Positions 47,004 to 58,595 of a DNA stretch of 64,000 bases are shown piece after piece (positions within the stretch are counted from its first letter, which is position 1; each line of letters begins with the position of its first letter). Both the position numbers and the translations under genes were made by a program. A model generated the notes under the pieces. That model did not search any database, was not told the origin of the DNA, and was given only the letters and a program-made list of their open reading frames with translations. The stretch is from Epichloe hybrida (taxonomy: Eukaryota; Ascomycota; Sordariomycetes; Hypocreales; Clavicipitaceae). The DNA lies in assembly GCA_019022495.1 (NCBI GenBank), contig JAFEKR010000033.1, forward strand, positions 62,001-126,000, given 5' to 3'.

Positions 47004-49598
47004 ATGGCAGGTGTCAAACGGTCATTAGCCACGATGACGGCCGCCGAACGGTCGCCCTCGCTGGTGACTCGTCACGACGAATCCGCGTCAACATGTCGCT
47101 CCCATAACAGCTCTGCGAATTCAAGCGACGGCCCTTCAAGAGCTCCATCACCCGGCCTTCCATATTTCAATGGCCAGATGCCAAAGTTTACCGCCGATGC
47201 ATCCATTGTCATGGTTGGGGTTCGCGCCGCCGGAAAGACTACCTTGGCAATCATGGCTGCCTCGGCATTGAAGAAGAAGATTATTGACATGGAAGCCTCC
47301 TTTCAACGGGCCACCAATCTCTCCAGCCATGCGTACAGGAAAATCCACGGCGCCGCCCAATGCCAGAGAAGACAGAGCCATGTCCTGGAGAACGTTCTAC
47401 AGAACAACCATCGTGACAGTATCATTGTATGCTCATGGATGGAGCGCCGCGTTCAAGGTCTCTTGCGCCAGTTTGCCACCACAAATCCAGTTGTCCATGT
47501 CATGCGAAGCCAAGAGGCAATACGCGATTGCCTCAGGATAGTATGCGAGACCAAGTTGCATACCTTTTGGCGCACTAGCAATGCCTTCTTCCGCACATGC
47601 TCCAATCTCGAGTTTTTCAACGTCTCGGAAGCTGTTGCGACAGAGCCCGAGCAGACAACCAACGGGGTCTCGGCGCCAGGAGGCTTGCCCCCGTACCTGG
47701 CATTGAAGCAAGCAGAACGACATCTCCTCAAATTTCTCTCGCAGATATACCCGCCCGGCACTATTCCGTTCTTTGAATCTGCATACCCCCTTGCCAGCGT
47801 CCCGACGGAGTACCGCAGCTACACATACGCCTTGTCTGTTTCACTTGGAGACATACTTGACGGTCGTGTCGACATCGATGATGGGTCCGCTGGGGCTGAT
47901 GCTTTCCAGATCCTCGTCGATGGCATCGGCCTTGAGTGGAACAACAACCTGAATTACCTGGACGAATACACCAGAATGGCCAACCGAATCACTGAGGCTG
48001 TGGGTTTGGTACGCCGGATCAGTGTGTTGCCAATCATTATTCATGTCCATCTTCCAGATCCTTCATCCGCAACAACGACCTTTTTTTATCTCGACCTACT
48101 ATCGCACGCATTATCTCTGGTTCCCGATATGATGACCATCGATCTGAGGCTCGATGATTCAGCCATTTCCAAATTATCTACGCTGAAGAGGGGCTCGAAG
48201 CTCATTGCAGAATATTCCGCATCCTCGGCTGCCAGCTTCTCGGACCACTCAGACTGGATCGCTCGGTACCAACGGGCAGTTCAATCGGAATGCGACCTTG
48301 TGCGCTTGACCCGCCCTGCCTCATCTGTCGAGGACAATTTCGATGTGGCTCGGCTCCGGTCAGCCCTCGAGGCGCTGCCAGGTCCTCACATTCCCATCAC
48401 CGCATACAACTCGGGACCATTGGGAAGACACTCGGCATTCCTGAACCCAGTGCTTACACCGGTATCACCACCCAGATCAGGCTCTTCGGATTCGGCGAGT
48501 CAGGCACCTTGGCAACTCACAGCACAAAGCGCAACCGGCGCCCTGTACGCAAGCTTTCTGTTCGACCCGATGAAGCTTTACGTTGTTGGTGCAAATGTCG
48601 GATACAGTATGTCCCCGGCAATGCACAACGCCGCCTTGGAAGCATGCGGCATCCCGCATAGATACGAGCCACGCTCGACAAACTCGCTGAACCAGGTGAA
48701 GCATCTCATCCAGGATTGCAACTTCGGCGGCGCATCTATTGGACTGCCATTCAAGGTTGAATTCATCACGTTGACCGACTCGCTGAGTCCTCACGCTCGG
48801 GCAATTGGAGCCATCAACACTCTGATCCCCATCCGCAAGCTCAAGGAGGACGGGTCAGTCCCCATGGGTGCTGACTTCTTCCGCGGCGTGAGCCGGGCGG
48901 GACCTGTCAAGGCACTGTACGGGGAGAACACGGACTGGATTGGCATCCGAGCTTGCATCCGCCGAGGATTGTCTCCAGCCAATGCTGTCCGACCAGCAAC
49001 ATGTGCGCTGATTATCGGCGCGGGAGGAATGGCCCGAGCCGCTGTATACGCACTGTTGCAGGTTGGCGTTAGCAACATTGCCATCTACAACCGGACCTTG
49101 AAGAACGGACACAAGCTAGCAGAGCACTTCCGACTGCTACTGAACAAGGCCGAATTCCAGGGGCTCGGCGCAGGAAAAAACACCAAGTTCGAAGTTCTCA
49201 CCGAACTGAGCGAGTCGTGGCAGTCACAGTTCCGGCTGCCGTCGATTGCCATCTCTTGTATTCCCACGCATCCCATAGGCGATGCGCCGTCGCCAGAGTT
49301 CAAGCTGCCAGCGTCGTGGCTTGCGAACCAGACGGGCGGCGTCATTGTTGAACTTGGCTACAAGAACCTGAACACACCATTGCTGCGGCAGGCCATGGAG
49401 AATGCAAGCCGTGGGTGGATCGCCATGGATGGATTAGACCTCCTCCCCGATCAAGGATTTGCCCAGTTTGAACTTTTCACCGGGAGGCGTGCGCCAAGAC
49501 GGGTGATGAGAAGGGCAATCTTTGAGAACTACCCGGACCAGTATGGGCGATCCAATCCCGAGGAACTGCGTCGCAGGCTGCAAACCATGACGGAGTAG
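47004..49598 (+). CDS. qutR: Quinate pathway repressor QutR/QA-1S
   Basis: A single-exon gene for 864 residues. The protein is homologous to the last three domains of the pentafunctional AROM enzyme but acts as a repressor of quinate catabolism. A shikimate-kinase-like domain begins near residue 66 with P-loop GVRAAGKTT (72-80). A type-I dehydroquinase-like domain spans roughly 240-490. A shikimate-dehydrogenase-like domain starts near 526 (VGYSMSPAMHN). Lys584 and NTDW (642-645) stand at the positions of the dehydrogenase active-site residues, and GAGGMARAA marks the nucleotide-binding loop. It is a little shorter than the 918-929 residues of the Neurospora and Aspergillus proteins. The start at 47004 is the first ATG of the long frame. 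Nothing suggests decay. With its activator partner truncated, its regulatory purpose may be lost, but its frame is preserved. Confidence 0.92.
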   Translation: MAGVKRSLATMTAAERSPSLVTRHDESASTCRSHNSSANSSDGPSRAPSPGLPYFNGQMPKFTADASIVMVGVRAAGKTTLAIMAASALKKKIIDMEASFQRATNLSSHAYRKIHGAAQCQRRQSHVLENVLQNNHRDSIIVCSWMERRVQGLLRQFATTNPVVHVMRSQEAIRDCLRIVCETKLHTFWRTSNAFFRTCSNLEFFNVSEAVATEPEQTTNGVSAPGGLPPYLALKQAERHLLKFLSQIYPPGTIPFFESAYPLASVPTEYRSYTYALSVSLGDILDGRVDIDDGSAGADAFQILVDGIGLEWNNNLNYLDEYTRMANRITEAVGLVRRISVLPIIIHVHLPDPSSATTTFFYLDLLSHALSLVPDMMTIDLRLDDSAISKLSTLKRGSKLIAEYSASSAASFSDHSDWIARYQRAVQSECDLVRLTRPASSVEDNFDVARLRSALEALPGPHIPITAYNSGPLGRHSAFLNPVLTPVSPPRSGSSDSASQAPWQLTAQSATGALYASFLFDPMKLYVVGANVGYSMSPAMHNAALEACGIPHRYEPRSTNSLNQVKHLIQDCNFGGASIGLPFKVEFITLTDSLSPHARAIGAINTLIPIRKLKEDGSVPMGADFFRGVSRAGPVKALYGENTDWIGIRACIRRGLSPANAVRPATCALIIGAGGMARAAVYALLQVGVSNIAIYNRTLKNGHKLAEHFRLLLNKAEFQGLGAGKNTKFEVLTELSESWQSQFRLPSIAISCIPTHPIGDAPSPEFKLPASWLANQTGGVIVELGYKNLNTPLLRQAMENASRGWIAMDGLDLLPDQGFAQFELFTGRRAPRRVMRRAIFENYPDQYGRSNPEELRRRLQTMTE

Positions 49599-50584
49599 AA
49601 GGAGGAAACTTGTTAAGGGAAAAAAAAAAATCGAGAAAAGAAGTGGGTTCTTTTTTTTCGCACTGCAGTCATATTGCTCCGAGTCTACAATGTACTGCAT
49701 GTCACCAAGCCTAGCACAACCAATATTGACATTATTTTCTCGTGGTACTAGTTCGGAATCCTCTGCCATGTCCGGTTTGCTCGCGACGAGGCGGTATGTT
49801 GAGCTACTTTTTTTTTTTTTTTTAATCTCGTACTCATTCTGCTTCTAGTTACATGGAAGTGTACATGCCCCATAGTCCCCTCCAACTTACTTGCTTCCAA
49901 CCCGAGGTCTCACGCATCGCCATGTTCCCAGCCCTGCGTGACCGGATTTACTTCCGCACATGCCTGCATCCCGGCTAGCAGACCTGCACCGCCACAATAA
50001 CTACGCCAAAAGTGGCCGGCCGCCCTGGGAAATCCCCCATTGGCAACTTGGACGACGCGAAATCAGGGCTTGCACGTACGGAGTACTCAGTGACCTGACA
50101 ATCAAGCGCCGCTACCTAGCAACAAGTTGGCGAAAGGAACAGCTGCCGGCCCAAGTCCCACCTCACCCAGGTGGCAAAGACGGCATGGCGTGTGGCGCAA
50201 TTTCTTGCTTGTTCCTTGTCGTGCACAGCCACACACCCCCGTCTCACCGTTGCGCGTTCCGTGGCCGCCGCGTAATTCCTGCCCCGCCAACTCGTGCTCG
50301 TGCCCAGCGGTGCCGTGGCCAGCCCACGTCATGCATATAAAACAGGTCTGACGACGCTCCTCTCGACACAGAGCGCTTCGTCCCTCGGTCTATCTTGGGG
50401 CTAAATATGGGCTCTTTGGACACTGAATCCTCATCTACGAACTGATCGAGACATCATCCCACGCCATCGTCGACTCACACTGGCACAAACAAACCTGAAC
50501 GACGTCAACGACATCAACGACAGCAACAGAAAAAACAACAACAACAACAACACACAACCGGCGTCAAGACACGGGCGCCGCGAG
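49599..50584. other. Intergenic region qutR to dynamin gene
   Basis: It holds the qutR 3' end with an A-run (about 49620-49631), a T-run near 49808-49824, tacggagtac at 50077-50086, a TATA-like box at 50336-50342 and a long CA/AAC-rich 5' leader before 50585. Small open frames here are not convincing genes. Confidence 0.55.
50336..50342 (+). promoter_or_regulatory. TATA-like box of the dynamin gene
   Basis: TATAAAA lies about 245 bp upstream of the start codon and is followed by a pyrimidine-rich stretch (ctcctctcgacac), a common fungal transcription-start context. The assignment rests on sequence alone. Confidence 0.4.
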
Positions 50585-53071
50585 ATGCCTCACTCTATAG
50601 AGTCGTCGTTGGAAACGCAGGGTTTGGCCAACGAACAGCGTGGATTGCTCGATCTCATCGACCAGCTGCAGTTTGCCCAGCTCGACAATGTCAAACTTCC
50701 ACAGATTGTCGTCGTCGGCGACCAGTCCGCGGGGAAGAGTTCCGTCTTGGAAGCCATTTCTGGCACGCCATTCCCCCGAGACGCAGGAGCTTGCACGCGC
50801 TTCGCCACAGAAATCCGACTTCGAAGAAGCAAAGAGTCGGGCCTGAAGGTGTCCATCATTCCGGACAAGAACCGACCGTACAATGAACAGAACAACTTGC
50901 TTCGGTACGGCGGCAACGTCACGGGCGACATGTCGTTTGAGGGCATGATGCGAGATGCCACTGGGCTCATTGCCCCGCGCGACATGCCCGGACGCTTTGC
51001 CGCCCGCGATATCCTCGTCGTGGAGAAGAGCGGACCCGACATGCCGCTTCTCACGCTAGTCGACTTGCCTGGTCTCGTGCGAGTCGCCAACAGAGACCAG
51101 TCCGAAGCGGACATCCAGACTATCGAGGCGCTCTCGGATCGATACATGAAAAACCCGCGCACCATTATCCTCGCCGTCATCGGCGGCAACAATGACTACG
51201 TTCAAGCACCGATCCTGAAGAAGGCTCGACATTTTGATCCAAGGGGTTCGCGAACAATTGGTGTGCTTACCAAGCCTGACATGACGGAGCGAATCGGCCT
51301 CGAGGAAAAATTCATCGAGGTTGTGATGAATAAGGATCCCGAGAACCACTTCAAGCTCGGGTGGTATGTGCTACTGAACCCTGGCCCTGGTGAAGAATGG
51401 TTCACTCCTCAGGATCGCGCTCGCAGAGAAGCCGAGTTCTTCACCCGGGGACGGTGGTCTGCTCTCCCGCCGCAAATGTGGGGGATTGCGGCATTGCGTG
51501 CAAAGCTGAGCACGCAGCTGCAGAAACACATTGGAAAGCATGTCAAGTCCCTCCGGAGGCAGATCCAGCAGGCATTAGAGCGGTGCGACGGTCAACTCAA
51601 AGCCATGGGCTCCGCCAAGGACACCATTGAGGAGATGCGATTCGAGATGGGCGAGCTCTTCACAGCGTCGAACAATCTCGTCACCCCCGCCGTGAACGGC
51701 AACTACAAGAACCCGTTTGGCGAAAAATTCTTTGCCAGGCAATCCAGCCCCAAGGGAACACCGCCTCAGAAGCTGCGTGCCCGCGCCCGCGAGGAGAGCG
51801 AGCGCTTCTCAAGGCTTTTCAGACAGCAGGGACGGAAGGTCAACTTTGCAGCGTCAACCGTCAATGGGCAGCAGTTGCCTGCCGCAGGCGTCGTGGGCGA
51901 CCAGTCCAAGAAGGACTTTGCCCAGCGAGAAGTTGAGCCGCTGCTGAGGCAGATTCGTGGCAACGAGTTGCCGCTGGACTCGAACCCGCGCGCGCCCTAC
52001 ATCTTGTTTCAGGATTACTCTCGCAACTGGCCTGTTTTGGCGCAGGAATACAAGGACAATCTGGGTGTCATTTGCAACGAGTTCCTCGCCGAGGTCATCG
52101 ACCACGTGTGGCCCACCCGAATGCGCGACCCCCTCCGCCACCACTTCCTCGAAGTGAAGATGAAGGACCTCATGGAAGAAGCCGAGAAGGAGCTGAACCG
52201 CCTGACGGACGACATGGAGCTCGAAGTGCAGCCGTATGATCCCGAGTACGAGGACCGCCTCCGTACGTGGCGCGCGGAATCTACTGAGAACGGCGGCACG
52301 TACTCGGAGGCAGAGGAGGTTCTGGAGAAGATGCTCATCTACTACGACCTTACGGCCAGGATATTCACACGCAACGTCATCACTCAGGTCGTAGAGCGGC
52401 ACCTGCTCCTCGGCATGCTTCGCCTCTTCAACCCGATTGAGATTCTGAGAATGCCTGACGGCATTATCGAGTCCATCTCGGCAGAGAACAAGGAAACGCG
52501 CGATCGAAGAATTGCCCTCGAGGCGCAGAAGAAGGCGATTGAGGAGGCGCGCAACATCTGCGCGAGTCTTGCCATGAGAAGCGACCTGAGATCGTACGAA
52601 GATGAGGAAGAAGAGGATGCAGACAGCGACGAAGAAGATGCGCGACAGCCGAAGCGACAGCCGTCCTTCCGTCAGTCGCAGTCCCATCAACAGCCTCGAC
52701 AGACGCAAGAATCCCGTCGTTCGGTCCAAGAAGAGCGTGTCCGCCCACCAGCCCACAGTGAGGTGCGACCCAGAGTCCCGGCCGCGCAGGAGACGCATCA
52801 GAAAGCCAATGGCACACTTGGTCACCAGCCCGGACAGAGCTGGGACCAACAGCTGTATATGACGGCGCGGGATCGGGAGCAAACCCCGTCTCACGCACCG
52901 CCGCCGCCGCCGCCGCCGCCCCCTCGACCTCAGAAGGTGGGCATGGAGGATTCCGAGAGATACTATGACCCTTCGTCGAGGGCAGACTCGCCTAGTAGCG
53001 TCAGGGAGAAGGAGAGTGCCAGGCAGAGGTTGGCGAGTGCTATGAGGATGGGTACTCATAACAGGGGGTAG
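50585..53071 (+). CDS. Dynamin-family (Mx/DRP-like) GTPase
   Basis: A single-exon gene for 828 residues. The large GTPase domain comes first: G1 GDQSAGKS (45-52), G2 threonine in GACTRF (Thr71), G3 DLPG (about 160-163) and G4 TKPD (229-232). A helical stalk and a GTPase-effector-like region (about 540-670, ending in KKAIEEARNICASL) follow. The C-terminal ~150 residues are disordered, with an acidic patch (about 675-690), Gln/Arg/Ser-rich sequence and a polyproline run near 773-785 that could bind SH3 domains. No PH domain is visible. The layout fits the fungal Mx-like branch of self-assembling membrane or organelle GTPases rather than Vps1 or Dnm1. The cellular target is unknown. The reading frame and start are unambiguous. 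Confidence 0.9.
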   Translation: MPHSIESSLETQGLANEQRGLLDLIDQLQFAQLDNVKLPQIVVVGDQSAGKSSVLEAISGTPFPRDAGACTRFATEIRLRRSKESGLKVSIIPDKNRPYNEQNNLLRYGGNVTGDMSFEGMMRDATGLIAPRDMPGRFAARDILVVEKSGPDMPLLTLVDLPGLVRVANRDQSEADIQTIEALSDRYMKNPRTIILAVIGGNNDYVQAPILKKARHFDPRGSRTIGVLTKPDMTERIGLEEKFIEVVMNKDPENHFKLGWYVLLNPGPGEEWFTPQDRARREAEFFTRGRWSALPPQMWGIAALRAKLSTQLQKHIGKHVKSLRRQIQQALERCDGQLKAMGSAKDTIEEMRFEMGELFTASNNLVTPAVNGNYKNPFGEKFFARQSSPKGTPPQKLRARAREESERFSRLFRQQGRKVNFAASTVNGQQLPAAGVVGDQSKKDFAQREVEPLLRQIRGNELPLDSNPRAPYILFQDYSRNWPVLAQEYKDNLGVICNEFLAEVIDHVWPTRMRDPLRHHFLEVKMKDLMEEAEKELNRLTDDMELEVQPYDPEYEDRLRTWRAESTENGGTYSEAEEVLEKMLIYYDLTARIFTRNVITQVVERHLLLGMLRLFNPIEILRMPDGIIESISAENKETRDRRIALEAQKKAIEEARNICASLAMRSDLRSYEDEEEEDADSDEEDARQPKRQPSFRQSQSHQQPRQTQESRRSVQEERVRPPAHSEVRPRVPAAQETHQKANGTLGHQPGQSWDQQLYMTARDREQTPSHAPPPPPPPPPRPQKVGMEDSERYYDPSSRADSPSSVREKESARQRLASAMRMGTHNRG

Positions 53072-54263
53072 ATGCTATCGCCAAGACTAAGAGAGAGTCA
53101 CTGTGTTGTAATGTCGGGAACTAGGTACACGTCATGCTTCCCGATAGGCAAGCCGGGGGGTTGTCTGGCCGATCTTCATTCAGGGTATTGGTGTCCGAAG
53201 GGGTCTGTTGGCCCAGGCAGGTTTGTGCGCCGAAATGGGCCCTGGACCGCTCATGTTGCTCCCTATGTAGAAAGCATCAAGATTCCATTCTTTGTTGTAC
53301 CTTGGGTGTCGTCAGTCTTTTCTTCATGTGGTCAGGAAGGACACCCGGGCATGGGTTGTCTAGCATCTGGCATGCTATTCTTCCCTAGATGGAATTCGCC
53401 AATGCCAGCATTGCCAAAGTCTTGGCCGGAGTTGCTGGTGTACCTGCTCTCACAGGTGCTGCTTGCTTAGAATCCGTCGGGTTGCGAGGATAAATTCTTG
53501 GGGAAGATCTGATGTTGGAGACGTTGTTGGGAAAGTCCGTGCCACGATGTGACTAAGCCTAAAACGATTTGGATGAAGTTGATGAACCACCTGCGAAGCC
53601 ACCCCCGGCCTTCATGCAGCTACCATTAATATTAATTACATAGTGGATGGGGGCTCTAGATTGGTATCGAAAAGCTGCGACAATCTTGTGTGGCAACGAC
53701 AAAATGTAAGAGGGAAGACAAGCTAGAGTTATGATGGGCCGGACTTATAGGAGAGGCAACGGAGATGGAGATGAGTAGAAGATGATCAAGATATAAAAGA
53801 TAGCAGAGTGTAACGGCAGATACTAATCGAGAAGTCGCATGCATAGAGTGACATGATGCCGCAGTCTTGACGATGAAATGTCCGATTCCTCCAAGATCTC
53901 GCCCGAGATGTGCCCCGGAAGGCCCTTACGACCCTCTGTAAAGGGGAGTTTTACAGAGATTCCTAGTGGAAGGCTTTCCGAGTGGCAGACTTTCCGAGTG
54001 GGAGATATGGAGATATTCATTAATTCTCACTCTGTAGGAAGGACGGGGGGGAAGAGGCAGGCGGGGCATCACTACAACTCACAACTTTGCATCCACACCA
54101 ACTTCACTTCTCCTTCCTCCTCTTAAAAACCCCGCATTGACTGGAATATAATTCCACTCGTGTTTTTTGCTTCTCAGCATCGCACGCACTTAACAGATAG
54201 CATCGAATTACTCGCCCATCCTCACACCACAATCACAACCACAACCACACACCCATACCGTCC
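53072..54263. other. Intergenic region dynamin gene to csn6
   Basis: Nearly 1.2 kb containing the dynamin 3' UTR and the csn6 promoter. A 16-bp tandem duplication (ctttccgagtgg...) lies at 53974-54005. The last 150 bp are CA-rich leader. I see no gene; the short frames at 53072-53470 and 53878-54126 show no family resemblance. Confidence 0.5.
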
Positions 54264-55609
54264 ATGATGGCTATGGAAACTACCGTTGCCAAGCCGCCCC
54301 CCAACCCTCTCGTGTCGAGCCAGTCCAAGAGCTCCCGGCTCCAGGCTGTGCTGCACCCGCTCGTTCTGCTCAGCATCTCCGATTACCTTACGAGGCACTC
54401 CCTACGAGAGCAAAAAGGCCCCGTCATTGGCGCCATCCTTGGCCAGCAAAATGGCCGCGAAATCACCATGGAGGCTGCGTTTGACTGCCACGTGAGCTGG
54501 GCTCCCGGGGTGGAAGGTGGCTACCTGCTGGATGTAGAGAGATTTAGCTCCAGACTAGAGCAAAGTACGTCCGTTCGTCTTCCCTTGTGCAGACCAAGAC
54601 CAGCAAATAACGTCCTCTCACAGTGATTGCTGTACACAAGGACCGAAATCTAGAATTGGTCGGCTGGTACACCCTAACGCCCCCAACCGGCCCAACACCC
54701 GCCCAGCTCCCTATCCACCACCAAATTCTCGACAACTGGAACGATTCAGCTGCCCTCCTTCTGGCTTTCGATTGCGACCCCAACACCATAAACACCATTG
54801 GCGGGAAACTGCCCCTCACCATCTACGAAACAATTTACGAAGTCGACGGCCGAAAGTCTGGCGGGCAAGATGGCGGGGATAGAAAAATGCAGGACGGTGA
54901 ACCAACACACCACCTCCGATTTCGCGAAGTGCCCTACGTTGTCGAAACCGACGAGACCGAAATGATCAGCATGAATTACGTGGCCGCCTGGGCAGGTACC
55001 GCCTCATCCGCTTCCAAAAGCTCCAAGGAGGACCGTCCATCGAGATCAATAGAGTCTACTGGCAAGGGCAAACGGCGTCTGGTAGAAGCTGAAGGTGACG
55101 GACCTAAGACCACCGTCACCGATGATGCGACGAGCGTGGACCTCACGGGGGAGGAAGATGCCATGATTGCTTCCCTGACGGCCAAGGCAAACGCCATTAA
55201 GATGCTGCACTGCCGCATCCGCCTCATCACCACGTACCTGGAATGCCTCCCCCCATCCTATACAAATGGCCAAAAAAGATCTCCTGTCACCGGACGAATG
55301 GACTTGGACCACATATCACCCTCGCTACCCATTCTCCGCCAGATTCGGGCGCTTATTAACAGGCTCGGCCTTGTCGTCCCCTTTAACGTGGACGATTTCC
55401 AAGAAGAGATGCGGAGAGAAGCCAACAATGCCAATCTCACCAATCTACTGAACACTGTCATGCAAAGCATCAGTGGGGCCAGAGAAGTTGGCAAGAAATT
55501 CAGCATAGTGGAGGCCACAAAGGCGTCATCTGGGAGGGACATGCTCGAGAAAGGATGCTTGGCATCTCCAGGATTCAACATGCCTGGCGCCGGGGATATT
55601 ATGATATAG
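54264..55609 (+). CDS. csnF: COP9 signalosome subunit 6
   Basis: Two exons (54264-54564 and 54624-55609) joined across a 59-nt intron. Splicing rebuilds an ATG-ATT junction and gives 428 residues. An MPN domain starts near residue 27 (LHPLVLLSISDYLTRH) and runs through GPVIGAILGQQNGREI and VGWYTLTPPTGPTPAQ. The metal-binding HxH...D residues of the JAMM motif are absent, as expected for the catalytically inactive CSN6 subunit, which scaffolds the deneddylase CSN5. The C-terminal helical tail that packs into the complex follows (about 320-400). A Lys/Ser/Glu-rich, probably disordered insert lies between the two parts. Rpn8 and eIF3f share the fold, but the N-terminal block fits CSN6 better. 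The complex removes Nedd8 from cullins and controls fungal development. The gene converges on vps17. Confidence 0.87.
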
Positions 55610-56063
55610 GGAGACCAGTGTCGGCCCGAGAACGAGTATAGCCATGACGAAGGCCCGGAAGTAGATCTGTACCACAGAAAGAAGCGGCGCGTAGAAGCTG
55701 CGCCTTCAGGCCACCGACGGGCAAGTGTGAGGAGAGCTCCAGCATCTCCTCCTTTCGCGTTTCCCTCCGTTTAATGTTTTTTTTTCTTTTTTCGTTTTCT
55801 TCTAATGACATCAAGACACTGAACGACTTTTTACGTGTCAACGTTAGACAGGTATACACTTAATGACGCATCAACACAACGACGGGGAACAATAGGTTTC
55901 AAAAATGCACAAGTTTTGGAAGACTCGCTTCCAATTTTTTTTTTTTTTTTTTTTTTTTGCTCCTCAAGCAAAGATGTACACATGCTCTTCTACCAGATGA
56001 ATGATGGAAACGCAAGACCTTGCCTCCCTCCCTTGACTAACGTCCTATCCCGATCGGTTCCAT
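55610..56063. other. Convergent intergenic region csn6/vps17
   Basis: 454 bp between two 3' ends, with pyrimidine-rich patches and a run of 24 T at 55935-55958. No gene is seen. Confidence 0.6.
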
Positions 56064-58012
56064 CTAAAACGTACTCGTTGCCAAACGACTCGCCGCATTC
56101 CTAGCATCAATTCTATCATCATCATCCTCTTCATTCGCACCACCAAGTGATGTTCTCCCCACGTAACGATCCCTCGTCTCCTCGTTTACTCCTTCATTCT
56201 CCTCGGGGACTTTACCCATGAAACTACCAGACGTGCTCCGCGTGGCGTCCGAACGTCGGGGGGCGCCACTCCACGCATCGCCCTTGGGACCCTGGCTGGA
56301 GGCGAGGCTTGATCTGCGCGCAGTAGGGTGGGCTTCGCGACCGAGACGGCTTAGCCCGCCTGAGGCGTCGATGGAGCGGATATCGGGACGGACAGTCTCC
56401 AGGAGAGCCAGGGTTCGACGCTCGGCCTCGATTTCGCGAAGCACGTATTCGCGGATGCTGGCGCGGAGATCAGTCGCCGTCCTGGCGAACCACTTGCGGC
56501 GCTCCTGGATGAGATTGTGCGTCACGCGATGCGTCTTGCTGTGCAGATTGGATTCGGCCTGTCGGGCGTCGTCGAGGGCCGTGATGGCCTCGTCGACCTT
56601 CTCGCGGCGCACGCTGGAACTTGCTTTGAGGCGGTCCGCGGCGTTGAGCTTGCTCCGAGTGGTTTCTTGGGATTGGAGGAAGTCGCGGATGAGGATCTGG
56701 CGGTTCGTGAGGGATTCTTTGACGATGAAGGCGTCTTGGGAGTGGTATTGGAAGGGGTCGCCGACGGTGGCGGCCTGCGCGGTGGCCTGCGCGGCGTGGT
56801 AGTCGCCCATGGTTTGGATGACTCGGCCGAGTTTTTTATAGGCGTTTGCTAGACCGGGATGGGGTTCCTGGACGTGCATGCTGCTTAGCTTGACGCCGTA
56901 GTCCGACTCTGAAAGACCGAGACCTATTGGGGGTCGAAGAGGTGATTAGGACTTGAGGGTTTGTGAATGAATTGTGACTGAATTGTGGTGATGGTGGGGT
57001 GATGATGTATTCTTACCTCTTCGTGCTTTCACCATCTTGTCTACCTTGTGGCCGGCATCCATCGTGCCCAGGTAGAATAGCTTGACGGTTGGACGGGCAT
57101 CAGCGAGCTCGGGGGTGTCGTCAGGCGGCGGAGCAAATTGCTTCAAAATCTTTCTGCGCACACCCGTAGCTGGCTGCTTCATCTTGACCAGCGGACTGTA
57201 GCCGAAGTCGCTCTCTACAAAGAGTACCATTTCGTCGTCTCTCATCAGAGTCTCGTTACTGCAGGTGTAGTTGAGCCATCGCTGCATCAAGGCCTTGACT
57301 CGGCTGTCGTCTTCGTCTGTGCCCGCGCCAGCAGATGTCACGGGAGGCGGCACGGCGGGGACCAAGGCTTCGGGATTGGCGGACACGAGGTGTTCTCCGA
57401 GTTTGACAAACTCCGAGTGAAGGCGTCTGACATCGCGATACTGGCTTGTTCTGAAGGAGGGAAGGTTTGTCTTTCAAGAGTCAGTATATGTTACGCAGGT
57501 GTAAGAAGAGACTTGGGACAATGTGTGGACCCTACATGGACGTCGAATCGGAGCACCGGGTCCTTCTTCCCTGTTCTTTCCAGGCCTGTGATCTTGGCTT
57601 GTAGCTTCAATTGAGATCGCGGCTGAGGAGGAAGCTGTTGCTGCTGGGCATGTGGCGCTTGTCTATGGGCATGGCCGGCTTGCTCGTGGGGGTGGGATGA
57701 TTGTTGGGAAGCGCCGAGGTGAGATTCTTCCACGGACTCGGCAACAGACGAGCCCTGTGTGGTGGACTGCTCAGCATCGCCAGCTTCTGTTCCTGGATCT
57801 GAAGTTGCTGTGCTAGGTCTTGGGAATCCTTCTTGGCCTCCAGAGTGCTCGAGGCCAGCAGCCAGCGGGTTGTATGGGAATGGTGAGCTCGATGCTTCAC
57901 CCACGATGCCAGTGAGCCCGGCGCGCGTTTGCTGGGGCGATGAGCTTGGGCTGTATCCCCATGGGGATGCCGCTGGGTCGTCGGCTTCGTCAATTGAGGC
58001 GCTATAGTCCAT
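56064..58012 (-). CDS. vps17: Retromer-associated sorting nexin Vps17
   Basis: Three exons (58012-57536, 57470-57017, 56923-56064) splice in frame to 596 residues. A Gln/Pro/Ser-rich N-terminus is followed by a PX domain beginning at about residue 132 (LQAKITGLERTGKKDPVLRFDVH, then SQYRDVRRLHSEFVKL) that binds phosphoinositides. A BAR-like helical region from about 320 to 510 bends and tubulates endosomal membrane. The tail is Ser/Arg-rich. With Vps5 it forms the SNX-BAR half of retromer, recycling cargo from endosomes to the Golgi. The start at 58012 (MDYSAS...) gives the usual N-terminus of fungal homologues. An in-frame ATG at 58123 would add 37 residues and cannot be excluded. It shares a divergent promoter with bcp1. 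Confidence 0.9.
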
Positions 58013-58595
58013 TGTATCGGGTATGACGAGGGATCCTGGTGTCGTGCTCGTGGCTCGGAGATGTGATGGTCGTGGTGATGGTGAGTCGGTGACGTCTCTG
58101 TCAGACCACTCGTGGAAGTTCAAAAAAAAATGCGGGGTGGGAGACGGTGAAGGATTGTTTTATCCAGGAAGCATTGCGTGCCAGCTATGCCCAACAGCTT
58201 GTTGACCACGACCTCGTTACACTGAAGCTCGGTGGTGACGCAAGTATCAGGCAGGCTGTGGAATGACTGGAAGAATGGCTGGTTGGGCCAACCGTCATGT
58301 TACTGCACATAATAAATAATTTATGAGTCCTTGACTCCTTGTGACCCGCTCCGGGAAGTGGCCACCGAGCCTGCGTACACTGCATTTACCTACTCTGTTT
58401 GTCTTCAGCGTCACGCTCAACCACAAACAAACTGGGGCTAGTGCGGGGCTACATGCAGCCCACTGGGTTCGAAATTTCAAGCTTTCTGTCTGACTGTCTC
58501 TTTCTTTGCCTTTGCTTCCGCCTGAGGCGCCGAGATCGCTGTTTCTTCAGAATTATTTCAGTCAGAAACCTGTTCCTGACGTACACACCATCAAA
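58013..58595. promoter_or_regulatory. Divergent vps17/bcp1 promoter
   Basis: 583 bp between two start codons. I see no clear TATA box or repeated element, and the small open frames are not convincing. Confidence 0.5.

Noticed and set aside
47004..49598. Possible catalytic shikimate enzyme instead of a repressor
   Set aside because: The three-domain order without the DHQ synthase and EPSP synthase domains, together with divergent pairing with qutA, is specific to QutR/QA-1S.
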